Shown here: piece after piece, positions 35,030-47,200 of the stretch
Layout: every line of letters starts with the position of its first letter
How positions within the stretch are numbered: position 1 is the stretch's first letter
Source of the DNA: Sphagnum magellanicum
Taxonomy: Eukaryota > Streptophyta > Sphagnopsida > Sphagnales > Sphagnaceae
DNA: 64,000 nt
Direction of reading: 5' to 3'
Assembly: GCA_021904315.1 (NCBI GenBank)
Contig: CM038911.1
Span: forward strand, 16,961,390-17,025,389
Notes under the pieces: generated by a model
Database searches by the model: none
What the model saw: the letters and a program-made list of their open reading frames with translations, nothing else
Told to the model about the DNA's origin: nothing
Program-made: the position numbers and the translations under genes

Positions 35030-35765
35030 CCTTAAACCATTGTACCATCAACATGACCAATTTTGCATTACATTCATTTTTATATATGTTAAATCATATT
35101 GTAGGGTGTATAAATAATTTTGAAAACATGAATTTCATGATATATTGGTGGGGAACTAAGTATTTAAAAAATATTCTTGTTTCATGATGAATGCAAATAT
35201 CCCATGATGATGTAGGTATTGTATTTAAATTTCATAACTTTGTTCAAATGACCTTCTACCATCAATGTGAAGAACCTTGCAATACTTTCATTATTTGAAT
35301 CAATATGTAAGGCATGTTATTTTGAACATGGAATAAATATTTTAAAAAATATCCTTTTGTTTCATGGTTTAAGATATTATTGTAATATGATGCAAATATT
35401 GTTTTCCTTTTAGGTTTTGGTATGGCTATGCATTACCCCTCCAAGTTTGAAAAGATATGTTATGGAACCCAATGTATTAATGGGATAACTTATAAGGGGT
35501 ATTGCAAGTGTATTGTGTAATTTTGAACATGAACAATACCTTTCTAATAGTGTAAGCCCAAGGTGTTTAATTATTGAATACCCTAATGACGGTATTGGTT
35601 TTTTTGGAGGTTTTATTACAGCTATGTAATATCCCTCCATGTGTCAAAATACGTTATGGAGCCCAATGTATTTATGGGATACCTAAAGAGGGTTATTGCA
35701 TGTTCATTGAGTATTCCTTGCCATAAGATATACCCCTTTGATAGTTAAGACTAAAATATTCTAGC
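35030..35765 (-). repeat. Right inverted arm: reversed 200-bp units and flank
   Basis: The reverse complement of 35400-35765 gives two units of the 200-bp repeat seen at 30905-31490 (tatcccataaatacattggg, ctccataacgtatttt). The adjoining 35030-35400 matches 31490-31745 in reverse. The small ORF 35410-35640 is a by-product. Confidence 0.75.
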
Positions 35766-35999
35766 CCATAGTTTTTACTATAATTAATTAATTAATTGGT
35801 TGAACCTTAATTAATCAGATAATTAAATTATAGATTTAAAAAATCAAATTGATAATTTGATATTTAGTTTATTATCTTAATTAAATTTTTTATGTTGATA
35901 AGTTATTCATATCATTATTTTATATAATTATTCATGAAAATTAATTCAAAATAATAATTAATCCATGTATATAAAAAGACATATTTTTGGTACCCAAAC

Positions 36000-36345
36000 C
36001 ATTTATTGGTTATTTTGAAATGACTTTACATGTGGTTATTACATTTAGGGTTGGGTCTTGATTTAAAGTTGTTTAAATCATTTATGGATTATTTAAAAAT
36101 GAACTTGCATGCAAGTATTACATCTAGGCTTTAGTTTTCATTCAAAGGTGCACTTAAACTCCATACTAGGTATTTTGAAGCGACCCTACACGTGGGTATT
36201 ATATTTAAGGTTAGGATTTCATTTAAGCTTTAACTAAATCACTTATGGGTTATTTGGAAATGAACTTGAATATGCCTATTGCATTTAAAGTTAGGGTTTC
36301 ATAAAATTTTGCAATATCCAAACATGTATTTATTTTCATCAACTA
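36000..36345 (+). repeat. Diverged copy of the 81-bp tandem repeat
   Basis: Four loose units of ggttattttgaaatgact, ttacatgtgg-tattacattt and agggttgggtcttg type. The regular version of this array is at 39180-39600. Their shared position inside the two long-repeat copies shows the array predates the duplication. Confidence 0.7.
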
Positions 36346-36714
36346 AAAATTTGGCCTTAATTTTTCTTTAATTAAATAAAATTTGAAACAAAACACAAAA
36401 GAAGGTATGTCTCTTACCATTTGCTAATATCTCCAAGCTTATTTCTTTCATTTTCTTTAAATATATATATTGCATTGTTTTGCATGTAAAATTCCCCCCA
36501 AAATGCACCTTACATTTATTTTAGTTACTGTAGACTTGTAAAAAAAATGTTAATTAATTTATATGTCCCAAACTCTAATCTTGAATCATAATCCAATAGT
36601 ATATATTTGTAACAATTATATGAAAAAATGTGTTTTTTTTAATAAGTTTTTAAATTCAAATTTAATATGTTATAATATAGAAAGGAATAGACATTAAACT
36701 ATTATAAATGCTTA

Positions 36715-36975
36715 CTAAGTTTACATGGCCTAGGTTAGTAAACTACCTACATAACAAGTAGGTTTACCTAGTAAGTTCAACCATTTTGAGTACCTACCTA
36801 GACCATTTAAGATATTAACCTAAAAGGCTTACACTAATGAGTAAACTACATAATAGGCCTATATTAAATAGGTAGCATATTAGGTACACCTAGGCTAAAC
36901 TACTAAATAATTAGTTAAGTTACTTAACAAGTAGCTTACTAACCTATTACGTATGCTAGGCTAGGTTGTTTAACT
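36715..36975. repeat. CTACCTA-rich degenerate repeat
   Basis: Irregular aactacctac, tacctacctag and taggtacacctaggc words. This is mostly the complement of the TAGGTAG-rich tract at 44030-44560, with the MULE relic lying between the two. Confidence 0.55.
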
Positions 36976-39179
36976 TGGTCAATGTTGACATTTTAATCAA
37001 TTTGACAACCTTGGTGATGAATTTTTGTTGTGGCTAGTAATTTGTCGGGGTTACAAATTTTTTATTTATTTATATTATTAATAATGTTGTGTTTTTTGGA
37101 TGGTCAAATCATGTTTCAGCTTCTAAAGGTGTCGAAAGCATTACATACTAACTTGACCCTCACAAAGCTTCCAAACCCACACAAACTTTGGCATGGCTTC
37201 CAACAGCTTGTGAACATTTTCATACCCAACTACTTATATTTTGGAATTTTGGAATTTTCATTAAAAGTAAAGTTCATTAAAAATAATTGCATTATACATA
37301 ACCATGGGTTTATATATATAATTTAAATTATATATATTATTTTATATTATTTTAAATAAATATGAAGATATTATATGTATTGAAATGAATCAACAATATA
37401 ATTCCATAATATCATTATTTATATATAATGTGTTATTCGATATGTAATATATAATGATATATTTGGACCAATTTCTAAACGAATATTATACATCATTAAA
37501 AAAAAAAATTACATAAGAACTTGTGTTATATATGTATAAAATATAAAATATTACCAACCCACTATATAATTATTTTAACCAAGAAATTATTTACTATATA
37601 TCAGAAAAGTTTAAAATAAAATTTCAATCATACATAGGATTAATATATGGGAGAAATCATTTTTATTATTATGTGAAACATTTTTTAAAAAGTAAAAAAT
37701 CATGTGCTTTAATTATTATTTTAAACATGGTTTTAAATCTTAGTAAATTAAAGACTTTATGCTTTTGTTTTTTGAAATGAGTATACAACTTTAAAAGGGA
37801 AAAAACATAAATATGCACATATTTGAAGAAACGTTAAGCATGAACTTCTTCTTTTTTTATTTTGACAAACTCTAGATTTTAACACTAAGTAGTAAATTTT
37901 ACATAAAACCTTAAACCTTTGTACCATCGATGTGACCAATTTTGCATTACTTTTATTTTTATATATGTTAAACCATATTTTAAAATGAATAAATAATTTT
38001 GAAAACATGAATGTCATGATGTATTACCAGGGAATCAAATATTTTAAAAATATTTTATGTTTCATGGTTAATGAATTATCACCATATGATACGAGTTTAC
38101 ATTTAAACAAAAGTGGATTTGGAAATATTGAACTTTAACAATTATAAAACATATGGAAACAAAGGATATTCATAATTATGTTATAGATCTAAATAATTGA
38201 TCAAATTAAAAACCAATACAATGAGCAAAGTTTAAAGTTTAAACCTTAAGCCTTGAAATATATGAACCAAATTCCTTAACCATAAAGCATAAGGCCTAAC
38301 CCCAAAAATCCAAATTATATTTGCCATAGGCCCTATGAAAACCTTAATTATACAAACCCCATAAAAAAAAAGCCTAGTGATATATGCCCTAAACCCAAAA
38401 AACTATACAAATTATATAATGCAAAATAGAAAAAGTTTAAAATATATAGGAAAAAATTTAGAAACCAAATTGAAAAACTTTTAAACTACAAATATTTACT
38501 AACAAATTAACAACCTTTTAATTTTCGAAAAAAATCAAATAAATTTTTGTAAAAAACCAAAAGAAAATGTTTTTTTTTTAATCGTGTGATCTTTCAAAAT
38601 TAAATTTTCCAATCTCTTTGAAGAAAATATAGAATGAAATTGTATGATTTCACATAAGTCTAAACTTCAAAAATTTCCCCCCAATTTAATGAATGATTAG
38701 AAAATTATTTTAGATATTTAATGTATTATCAACAAATTATGTCATATAATTAAAAAATGAATAGACAATTATTTCAGATAATTTAAATGATTAATTATCA
38801 AGAATTAGATAATCATTACTTATTTAAAATAATTAATTAATCATTTGGTTTAACTTTATTTATTTGGATAATAAAAAATTGGATCTAAAAATTAGATTGA
38901 TTAATTTGATATTTGATTGATTAACTTTTTTTAAATAAGTTATTAAAATCATTATTTAAAATAATTATTCCACATTATAGATTACAAATTCAAATTTTCC
39001 ATGAAAAATTCCTACACCAAAATAAGAGCTTGATCACAATTGCCATTGTACTATTTGTTCCACAAACAATACAACCTTTTTTCAATTTCAATGAAACAAA
39101 ATAAGAATCATGGAACTCTTATTCAACAACCCCAACTTCTATACACACCTTTGTTAGCATAATATTTGAAATTAACTAT

Positions 39180-39600
39180 TTATTTTGGAGTGACCTAACA
39201 TGTGGGTATTGCATTTAAGGTAGGATCTTTGTTTAAAAAAGCCCTAAACCCCACATGCGTTATTTCAAAGTGACCTTGATTGCAAGTATTGCATATAAGG
39301 TTGGGTTATTTCGAAGTGACCTTGCATGTGGGTACTGCATTTAAGGTTAGGTCTTCACTTAAGGGTATCCAAACCATTTAGATGGGTTATTTTGAAATGA
39401 CCATGCATGTGGGTATTACATTTAGGGCTAGGTTTTCACTTAGGGGTATCCAAACCATTTAGATGGGTTATTTTGAAATGACCATGCATGTGGGTATTGC
39501 ATTTAGGGCTAGGTTTTCACTGAGGGGTATCCAAACCATCTAGGTGGGTTATTTTGAAATGACCATGCATGTGGGTATTGCATTTAGGGTTAATTCTTCA
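39180..39600 (+). repeat. 81-bp tandem repeat, about five units
   Basis: The unit contains gggttattttgaaatgacca, tgcatgtgggtattgcattt, agggctaggttttcactta and ggggtatccaaaccattta. The last three units are almost identical, the first two diverged. The identical block suggests recent local amplification compared with the surrounding DNA. Confidence 0.92.
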
Positions 39601-39604
39601 CTTA

Positions 39605-39790
39605 AACTTGTAATACCTACACTTGTATTTACTTCTACCAACTAGAATTTTGGGGCTTTGTTGCAATATCTGCACCCGTATTTACCTTTAGCAACTAGAA
39701 TTTTGGGGCCTAATTGTAATACCTACATTCGTATTTACTTCTACCAACTAGGATTTTGGGGCTTAATTATAATACCTAAATTTAACACTA
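39605..39790 (+). repeat. About 58-bp tandem repeat, three units
   Basis: Three units of ttgtaatacctacacttgta, tttacttctaccaactagaa, ttttggggctt. A single related unit lies at about 36304-36365 beside the diverged 81-bp array, supporting the pairing of the two long-repeat copies. Confidence 0.88.
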
Positions 39791-40052
39791 ATATTATCAT
39801 TATCCTTGTGTTTTTACATTTCAAATTTTTTGTGCTTATTACTTGGAAACAATAATTACCTTTGTGGCATATTAGACTTCATGTGTGCGTTGAATACATG
39901 ATCAAAAAATTTGGGCTATGGTTTCCTCCATACAAAATTGATTTTGAGACAAAGTTTTTAGTGCTAATGGCAACAATCTTGATTAATAATTGATAAATTT
40001 ATTCATGACATCATTTAGTACGTACATTTATGTGATTGAACATTTTTTCATG

Positions 40053-42660
40053 TCAATCTTTGAACCATTTGACATTATTTCCCAATCCATCTTCTACGTA
40101 ATGTAACATCAATCTTGGGTGTAAAACTTCATTTACTTTTGTGAGGTGTATGTTACGAATATTGCATGCCAATATTCTCATGTGTGAGGTGGCATGTTCA
40201 CAAAGTATCATATTGCCTTCTTTACATTCATTTGTGATATTTTGCACTGTAGTGACCAATTGTGCAAAAGCCTTTTCCATCGGGGTTGATGAATTTATTG
40301 TGTCATTAGACCCTACAATGGCACCCATAGGGAGATCACTTTGTTCCATGCTCATGATCCCATCATCACCTTCAAAATGCTCATTTTCGTCATCATCATT
40401 GGACTTCATATCATTTGAAATATGTTGTGGGTTTGCAAACATGTGATCCAACCTTCCACAATGTGATCCATACCATGTTCCCTAGTAATAAATGATATCC
40501 TCTTGAGAAATGTCTATGCATGTGAAAATGACCACAATTTGGAATTTACACATGTTCCCTCACAATGCCCATTCACATGTGCAACAAGATATTTTGGTGA
40601 ATGGGAATTTCACTGCATAAGTGATGTTGGGAAGGTGTTGGTTCCATACGCCCCAAGCTCCATCACTCTCAAAGGTTGGTTAGTACACATGGGTGAGTGG
40701 AATAAGGTTACCTTTTCCACATTTTGTGTAATAATGGCCTTCATAACCTTGGTTTTTATGAAACCTTTTTTTTCATTTCCAATGTGTGCATGTAATGTTG
40801 TGCAATGGTTGTTGTTAATTGCCACATTAACCAATCAATCCTACGCCCTTTAATGCCTTTTGTGTCAAGAACAAACTAACATTTCAACACACCATGATAT
40901 GATTCAATGCTTGCCTAGGTGTTTTGGTTAGAATGGGGCACTTTTTGAACACCCACCATCCATAATTTTGCAAACATAAACACAATGCACAAAGGTGAAT
41001 AACATGATTACAAAAGAGTTTTGAATACTAAACCATGATAAACATTATCACTTACCAAATTGATGGCAAAAAGTCCATAAGTAATTTGTCCACGCATCAC
41101 CAAGCCTATGTTTGTGAAGGATTTCTCTCACAGCAACTCTCCCATGCTCTTTGAAGTCATCAATTGTTTCTCCATGATTGATGAACATGTACATCACATC
41201 ATGAAGGTCTTGGAGGATTCCACCCCACACTTCCACATCTTTGATTTTTTCGGTGCCACGTAAACACCATGCTTTGAAAACATGCCAATAACAAAGGTAG
41301 ATGGGAACCTCGTCCATACCCCATATGACCTTAATAGGGACACATATGCAATAAAATCACCATGAATGGATGGGGTTACTACAACATAAAATGCATATGA
41401 ATAAATCAAGAATTTTATGAAATATACTAAAAAACATCTAAAGAAATAAACACAAAGTAGGTACTAGGTGTGGAATTAACCATAATGCCTTCAATTCTTG
41501 CGATGCGTCATCAACAAAAAAACATGATGGTTTCTAATGTGGCATGTGTGATAACATCTTATTTTTTACTAGTTTCAACCATTCGATCAAATCCTCAACT
41601 ATTTGCTTACTTATAATGATCCACATTGAAGGGACACCCGTGTGATGATCATTAAACCCCATCAAGGTGAATAAATGGAATTTCATATCATTTGTGCCAA
41701 ATATGGCATCTATAAAAATGGCACCATTGTGACCATATGATAGCATGGATTCACATTGAATTGGTGTTTAAATACCTATGGTGGATGGGACTTGAGTCTT
41801 GTTGATCTCACCAACATTTTGGAAAAAAAACACATCTTTCGAATGTTGGAAAGCCCAAGATTGAATGGAAATTGCAGGGTTGGTGTGTAAACACCAACTC
41901 CTTTTCTTATGTTTCCGATCCAAATATGCAATGTCTTGAAGCCGAATGAAATCATCTTGTGTCTTGCTTTGACCCGCATTCACACATTCCCACCAAATTG
42001 CTTTATGCTTGTCATATATTTGTTTGGCTATGTAACCTTAGTTTAGTTGGGCCCATATGTGGTCCTTGAATGCTTGTGACATACATGGAATATAACAAAA
42101 CATATGAGAAATGGACTCTAAGTCATGCTCACCATGTGCAAATGACCCATCAATTCGTGTATGGGCCTTATGATAAATCATGATTTTAACCACATCGAAT
42201 TATGTGTATAGACATTTGATTGAGAATGACGCTAGGCATTCTCATTTCATAGATCAAATGTGGGTTGAATCTTTCGAATAGTCCTCTGGTCCATATTTGC
42301 ACTAATACCTAGACCAAAAAATGTTCAAGAAGTAAGTGATTACACCTTTGGTATATGAATTAAAGAAATTATAATGGTTAATGCCGTAAATGTTTACCAT
42401 GTATGGTCGAGGTGGTTTTTGATAGTTGGTTGTTTGACATCCATTTGGTTTGGAAAGTTTTTGTAAACATTTCATTCCACAGGGGTGCTTGTATCCCTTC
42501 ATTCACCTTCCTAGAATTCCGGGATGTGAGCATATGGAACACAAGCAAATTGAATGGTCATTGTATTTTGGCCTTTATGGTGTATCCCGCATGTCCACAC
42601 CAAATCCTTGTTTGAGAAAGTGGACTTGGTGGGGTTTTGGACATGAATGGAATGGGAATT
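40053..42660 (-). mobile_element. MULE (Mutator-like) transposase relic
   Basis: The minus strand reads, from 42660 downward, decayed N-terminal text (LVWTCGIHHKGQNTMTIQFA), then an open block NAGQSKTQDDFIRLQDIAY at 41768-41983. A MULE-type catalytic-core block follows (GHNGAIFIDAIFGTND, KFHLFTLMGFNDH, GVPSMWIIISK; 41534-41746). The next block (41048-41317) has VPIYLCYWHVFKAW, which fits the downstream part of the MULE/FAR1-type core. That block ends at a possible splice donor (gtaagtgat, minus strand, near 41057). A decayed SWIM-like region and an acidic tail follow (40053-40451, NDDDENEHFEGDDG). At least half a dozen stops or frame changes make it inactive. Terminal inverted repeats were not identified. 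Confidence 0.75.
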
Positions 42661-43134
42661 TATAACTCTTCCCATGATTGAAGGGAAGTAGGACAAATTC
42701 CTGCACCAAAAGAATTTATAATTTTATAAACATTCATCATTGAACAAAAACCAAAAATGCAATACCTACATAATGATCATTAATGCACACTGTTTGAGAG
42801 GTGCAAAATGCAATACTTGCCTTAGGCTGTAAAACCCATGTTGGTTATGAAGAGTAAATGCATTATTCACATTTGGATATGAAAAAATAAACTACAAAGA
42901 GATATTCAATATGAGATACCCCAGTAAAGGTATAAAACTTTATTTTATGGTTGTATACTTAATGAAACTTGATGCCCATTCTATATCCAATAACTAGGAA
43001 ATGAAAAAAAGTTGAATTGTGAAAATATAAACACAAAACAAAAGAAGTAACAAGAAACAAATGCATATTTTTAAGAATAAAAAATGACAACATTCCACCA
43101 AAGTTTGTAGTCCCAATTGAAAACACAACCCTAA

Positions 43135-43870
43135 AAGATCATAACTCGTACAAAAGTGGGTCAGAAAATATTGAATTCTAACAATTATGGAACATATGGA
43201 AACAAAGGAAATTCATAATTATGCTATAAATCTAAACAAGTGATGAGATCAAAAATTAATACAATGAGCAAAATCTAGAGTATAAACCTTAAGCCCTAAA
43301 ATATATGAACCAAATTCTTAAACACTAAATCATAAGGCATAACCCTAAAAATCCAAATGATATTTTGCCATAAGCCCTATTACAACTTTAATTATACAAA
43401 CCCTAACAAAAGAAAGTCCTAGTGATATATGCCCTAAACTTAGAAAATATACAAACTATACAAATTATAATGCAAAACAAAAAAATTAAAAAAAAACATA
43501 AGAAAAAATTTAAAAACAAAATTTTTAAGCTTTTAAACTATAAATATTTATTGACCGAAAGAAAAAACCTTAATCTTAAAAAATAATCAATTAAATTTTG
43601 TAAAAAACCAAAAAAAAAAAAAAAGTCTCTTACCTTTGTGCGATCTTTCCAACCTAATTTTTTCCACTCTCTTTGAAGAAGATATAATATGAAATTGTAT
43701 TACTTCACATATGTCAAAACCCTAAAAATTTATCCTCAAATTTAACCTATTTTAGGTTAATTACTATACATTTGTGAAAAACTTGTTAATTAATTTATGT
43801 GTCCCAACCCTAAACTTAAACCATAATCCAATAGTACATATTTATAATAATTACATGAAAAGATGTATTG
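43135..43870 (+). repeat. Third partial copy of the long repeat, right of the MULE
   Basis: 43135-43740 matches 38100-38690 in direct orientation; 43600-43870 also matches 36380-36630 (gtctcttacc, ttaattaatttatgtgtccc, ataatccaatagtacatatt). The pair 38.1/43.1 kb brackets the MULE coding relic as direct repeats about 5 kb apart. Confidence 0.78.
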
Positions 43871-44029
43871 TAATGTCCATTCCAATTAGGTAAACAAAAT
43901 TTAGTAAAATATGAATTAACTAAACCAAAATGGTTGCAATTATGGCATTGTTTCCACTATAAATTGTTTGTAATACCTACATATAAGGACCTATGTTCAT
44001 CATCCATGAACTAGGGCAAACCTTAATAA

Positions 44030-44560
44030 ATTGATAGGTAGGATTGGGTTGGAAAAAGTGAATAGGTAGTTAATTAAGTATTTGGTTATGTAAAAAACAT
44101 AGATAGGTAGGTAAGCATAGTGGATAGGTAGGAAGGTGGGTGCATAAGTAGGGAAGGAAGTATATAGGTAGGTAGTTGGGTTAGTAGGCAATTTAGTAAA
44201 TAAAAAAGAAGTTCAAGGAGCAAGGTAGATAGGTAGATAGGCAAATTAATACATAGGAAACAAGCTACCTTGTCAAGGTGGCTAGGTTTATAAAGTATTT
44301 ATGTCAATAAGGTGGTTGTGTATATAGGGTAGCTAAGTCAATAGGATAGGTAGTTAATACAGTGGTTAAGTTAGTAGGGAAGTTAAGTTAGTAAGGTATG
44401 TAATTAATAAGGTAGTTAAGTTAGTAGGGTAGGTAGTTAGTATAGTAGCTAGGTCAGTAGGATAACTAGTTATTAAAATAGTTATGTTAGTAGGGGATAA
44501 TAAATAAGGTACCAAGGTTGGTGCAATATTTATGAAGGTAGGAAAGTGAGTAGGGTAGCT
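44030..44560. repeat. TAGGTAG-rich degenerate repeat, 530 bp
   Basis: Dense irregular copies of gataggtaggtaag, aagttagtaggg and taggtagttagtatag. A 4-base GTAG/TAGG theme with a looser 15-20 base rhythm. It is the longest of four such tracts in the window. Confidence 0.75.
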
Positions 44561-44889
44561 ATGTGTGAGGTTAGGTCTAGGGAAAAACGGCCAAGAATCA
44601 AAAAATCAAATAAAAAATCAAAGTATAATGATTAGCAACAAAAAGAAATGGATTGTGATTAACCCCATCTAGTGCCAAATGAAAAAACGCAACCTGTCCA
44701 GTAGACAGAATGACCAATTAGTGCATTGATGGTTGTTAATTCACTGTGGCCCAAAGTTTTGAGCCTCCACACAAACAAAATGTACACAAACTTTGCAAAT
44801 CATTTGTTTGCATTTCAAAAGCCTTTTGCAGAAATTGGATTCTCTTTTTAGCAAAGTGCACAAGCACTACTACAACATTGGCACATTGC

Positions 44890-45180
44890 ATGATGTGTCA
44901 ATTCATTAAATTGTCATTCAAATGGAAATGATAGGATGAGATTTCATATGATCACAACAACATATTGTCTGATCACACACGATGCACATCTGATTTCATG
45001 CAACACACATCCTGCTACACGCAATCAATGAAAATGGTTTCATTTCAAATATCTTACAAGTGTTCAAATTTGCTTCAAATAAAGATCACATTAAAATATG
45101 AATATGGCACTTTCCATTCATCATTCTTTATTAACCATTGCAACAAATGGTTCAAAAGTAAGTGAATATAATACTTTAAC
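44890..45180 (+). repeat. Dispersed repeat shared with 49160-49350
   Basis: Both copies share gaaatgat-ggatgatatttc, catcacac-gatgcacatc, atcaatgaaaatggtttcat and a tttgcttcaaataaa-like end, in the same order. Further similarity appears between 45440-45500 and 50930-50990 (aagatcatgttttaatt, cttcatttga). The family is unknown. Confidence 0.5.
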
Positions 45181-45572
45181 CAGAAATTATAATTATTGAA
45201 TATTTCATATAACCAAAATAACCTTGTTGAAGCTTTTATGAAGGCCTTGAATCTCATATTGAATTTAAACACCTTTAGAACGTTGAATGTCAATTCAAGG
45301 GGAAAAAAAAACATTCACTTTGAGTTACTCCCAATCTAAAGTGAAGAGAATATTAAATCTGATTTGCAAAATGTTTTTGACCTTCAAAAACCTTTCTTCA
45401 AATGGTTTGAACATTTGTAAGAAAAAATTGAATAAATTTTGGTAAAATTTCCAAAATCATGTTTTAATTTTCTTCATTTGAGATTTGAGAAAAAAAGGGC
45501 AAGTCATGAAAGTTTGGGTTCCAACAAATTGAAAAATAATATGATAAATAAGACATTAATTAGCATGTGGTC

Positions 45573-45700
45573 TTTGTGGTTTGATGGTTTAGGCGTTGGC
45601 TATTCTTCCAAAAGGTCATGGGTTCATGTATGTACGGCTCATAGTATGAGGCTATTTTCCATATAAGTTATATGGTGTCATCATGCCTTTTTTTTAAATA
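45573..45700 (+). mobile_element. tRNA-derived SINE candidate
   Basis: gtttgatggtttaggcgttg fits a pol III A box, and aaaggtcatgggttcatgta about 30 bases later fits a B box. A T-run follows at about 45687. Length is uncertain. Confidence 0.45.
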
Positions 45701-46199
45701 TGGATATTTATAAAGTGCTTTTAGAAATAAATAAGTTATTTATTAAAAAATAGTTTCTTTTCAATAGTTTGAGATTAAAATTAACTCCAAAATATTTCTG
45801 AAATGCAAATGTTAAATTCTGAACTTTTTTTACATGTTACTAACGATTTATGAAAACAATTGTCTTTCAATTCTATAAGTAGATTGTTAATAAATGGAAA
45901 TTAAAAAATCCACAGGCAAACAATGTACATGTGTGCAAATCATGTACGTCACTTGCTAAATAGAACTGGTCCTAGTTCACTTAATCCATCTCTTGTTGTT
46001 CACATTTTTTTATTGTGAATTCGTTGTAGCTTAGTGAATTTCCATGCAAAATGATTGAAATGTTGTTGAGTGTATTGGGCCCTTAGTTCCTTGTAGTGGA
46101 GCCAACCAAGCATTCTTGTGCACAATGGGTATTACAACATTTTAGTGTTGCTTGCCAACAGCAACATGTTACATAATACTTAAGGTTCCCTCTCTTCCC

Positions 46200-47200
46200 A
46201 GTCTCGTAATAATTATTAATTAATAATAGAGATATCCGCAAACTCACCCTGTCTTTGGACCTCCTTTCACCTCCTGACCCCTCTTTTAGTCGTATCTGTA
46301 ACGTAAGGAAATTTTATTAAATCTGAGTATGAAATGCTGAATCTCAGCAATTTAATGCACAAGGTTCGAGAGAATTATAGTAGCCGTACACGTAGGAGCA
46401 GTGAAAATCTATGTAGCAGCAGCAGTGGAGGCGCCCAGGAAAAAAGAACGACAGTGTGAAACTCAGGAACCACCATCATAATTGCTGAGTTTTCTGAGTT
46501 TCACACACCATTGAATGCTAATGTACTTTTTTGCAGGTTTTTTTGAGAATCTCACCCTGTGTATGAATGACCAAACTCAGGGTAGTGGTGCTGTCTTTTC
46601 CTGACTTTACCGAGACCTCTAATACCTAGTAGAAAAGTTTTGGAAGATTCTGATCAGCTGCTACCTAGTCATGTAGCTCTGCGGCAATAATAAGTTCATA
46701 GTTCATAAGTTTTGGAAGATACTTTACTTAGATGGTGTGTTGTTGCTCCTCACCATCAGCTTCTTGTCCTGTCCCAACATGTCTACAACATTCTGCTGCT
46801 GCAAACTAGAATAGGGGTATGTGATGATGGCAGGCCATTCCTCCCTGACTGCAGTTTTTATGAGCAGTTTGACCTTGATCAAGTTTGTTCGTTTGTGGGT
46901 TTTGCTTTCCCATCTGCAAGGACTTTTGAACATAGAAATTGATGAAAGGGAGTCTTCTTCTTACTACTATTATTTTTGTTTGCTCTTCATAATTTCATCA
47001 TTGTCTCTTCTCCCCTTTCAAGTTGTCCTTTTGATTGCATTGTTGCAGGTTGAGTGGTCTCTTGTCTCTTCTCCTCTACCTTACTGCTTTGTGTGATAGG
47101 TGCAGCTGAACTGGTACACAAAATAATGTAGACAGATGTGTTGCTAATGACCTATCTTTCTCGTAAAATGTTAGACAATGTGGAGCCCTTGCCACTCCCC
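46200..47200. other. Low-copy-looking segment with a perfect hairpin
   Basis: Less AT-rich than its surroundings and with varied sequence, as in UTRs or decayed genes. A perfect 13-bp inverted repeat, gtgtgaaactcag (46454-46466) and ctgagtttcacac (46494-46506), lies 27 bases apart. ORFs at 46712-46942 and 46821-47096 show no family likeness. It could be an isolated exon or UTR of an unrecognised gene. Confidence 0.35.

Larger units (their letters stand above)
32840..36650 (+). repeat. Copy 1 of a long repeat family (direct copy at 37090-39800)
   Basis: Blocks here recur in the same order and strand at 37090-39800: 32840-32990 (cacaaagtttttgaatccac, cattttcatacccaacta) with 37100-37250; 34350-35200 with 37250-38090 (for example aaccatgggtttatatatat and taggattaatatatgggaga); 35770-36370 with 38810-39660. 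Sequence at 33000-34340 has no counterpart there. No transposase-like protein was found inside, so it may be a non-autonomous or deleted element. Confidence 0.75.
37090..39800 (+). repeat. Copy 2 of the long repeat family
   Basis: Direct copy of blocks in 32840-36650 (see there), shorter and rearranged. It also contains 38100-38690, which is repeated in direct orientation at 43135-43740 with strong similarity (for example atggaaacaaaggatattca, aatacaatgagcaaa, ctagtgatatatgccctaaa). It abuts the MULE relic on its low-coordinate side. Confidence 0.78.
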
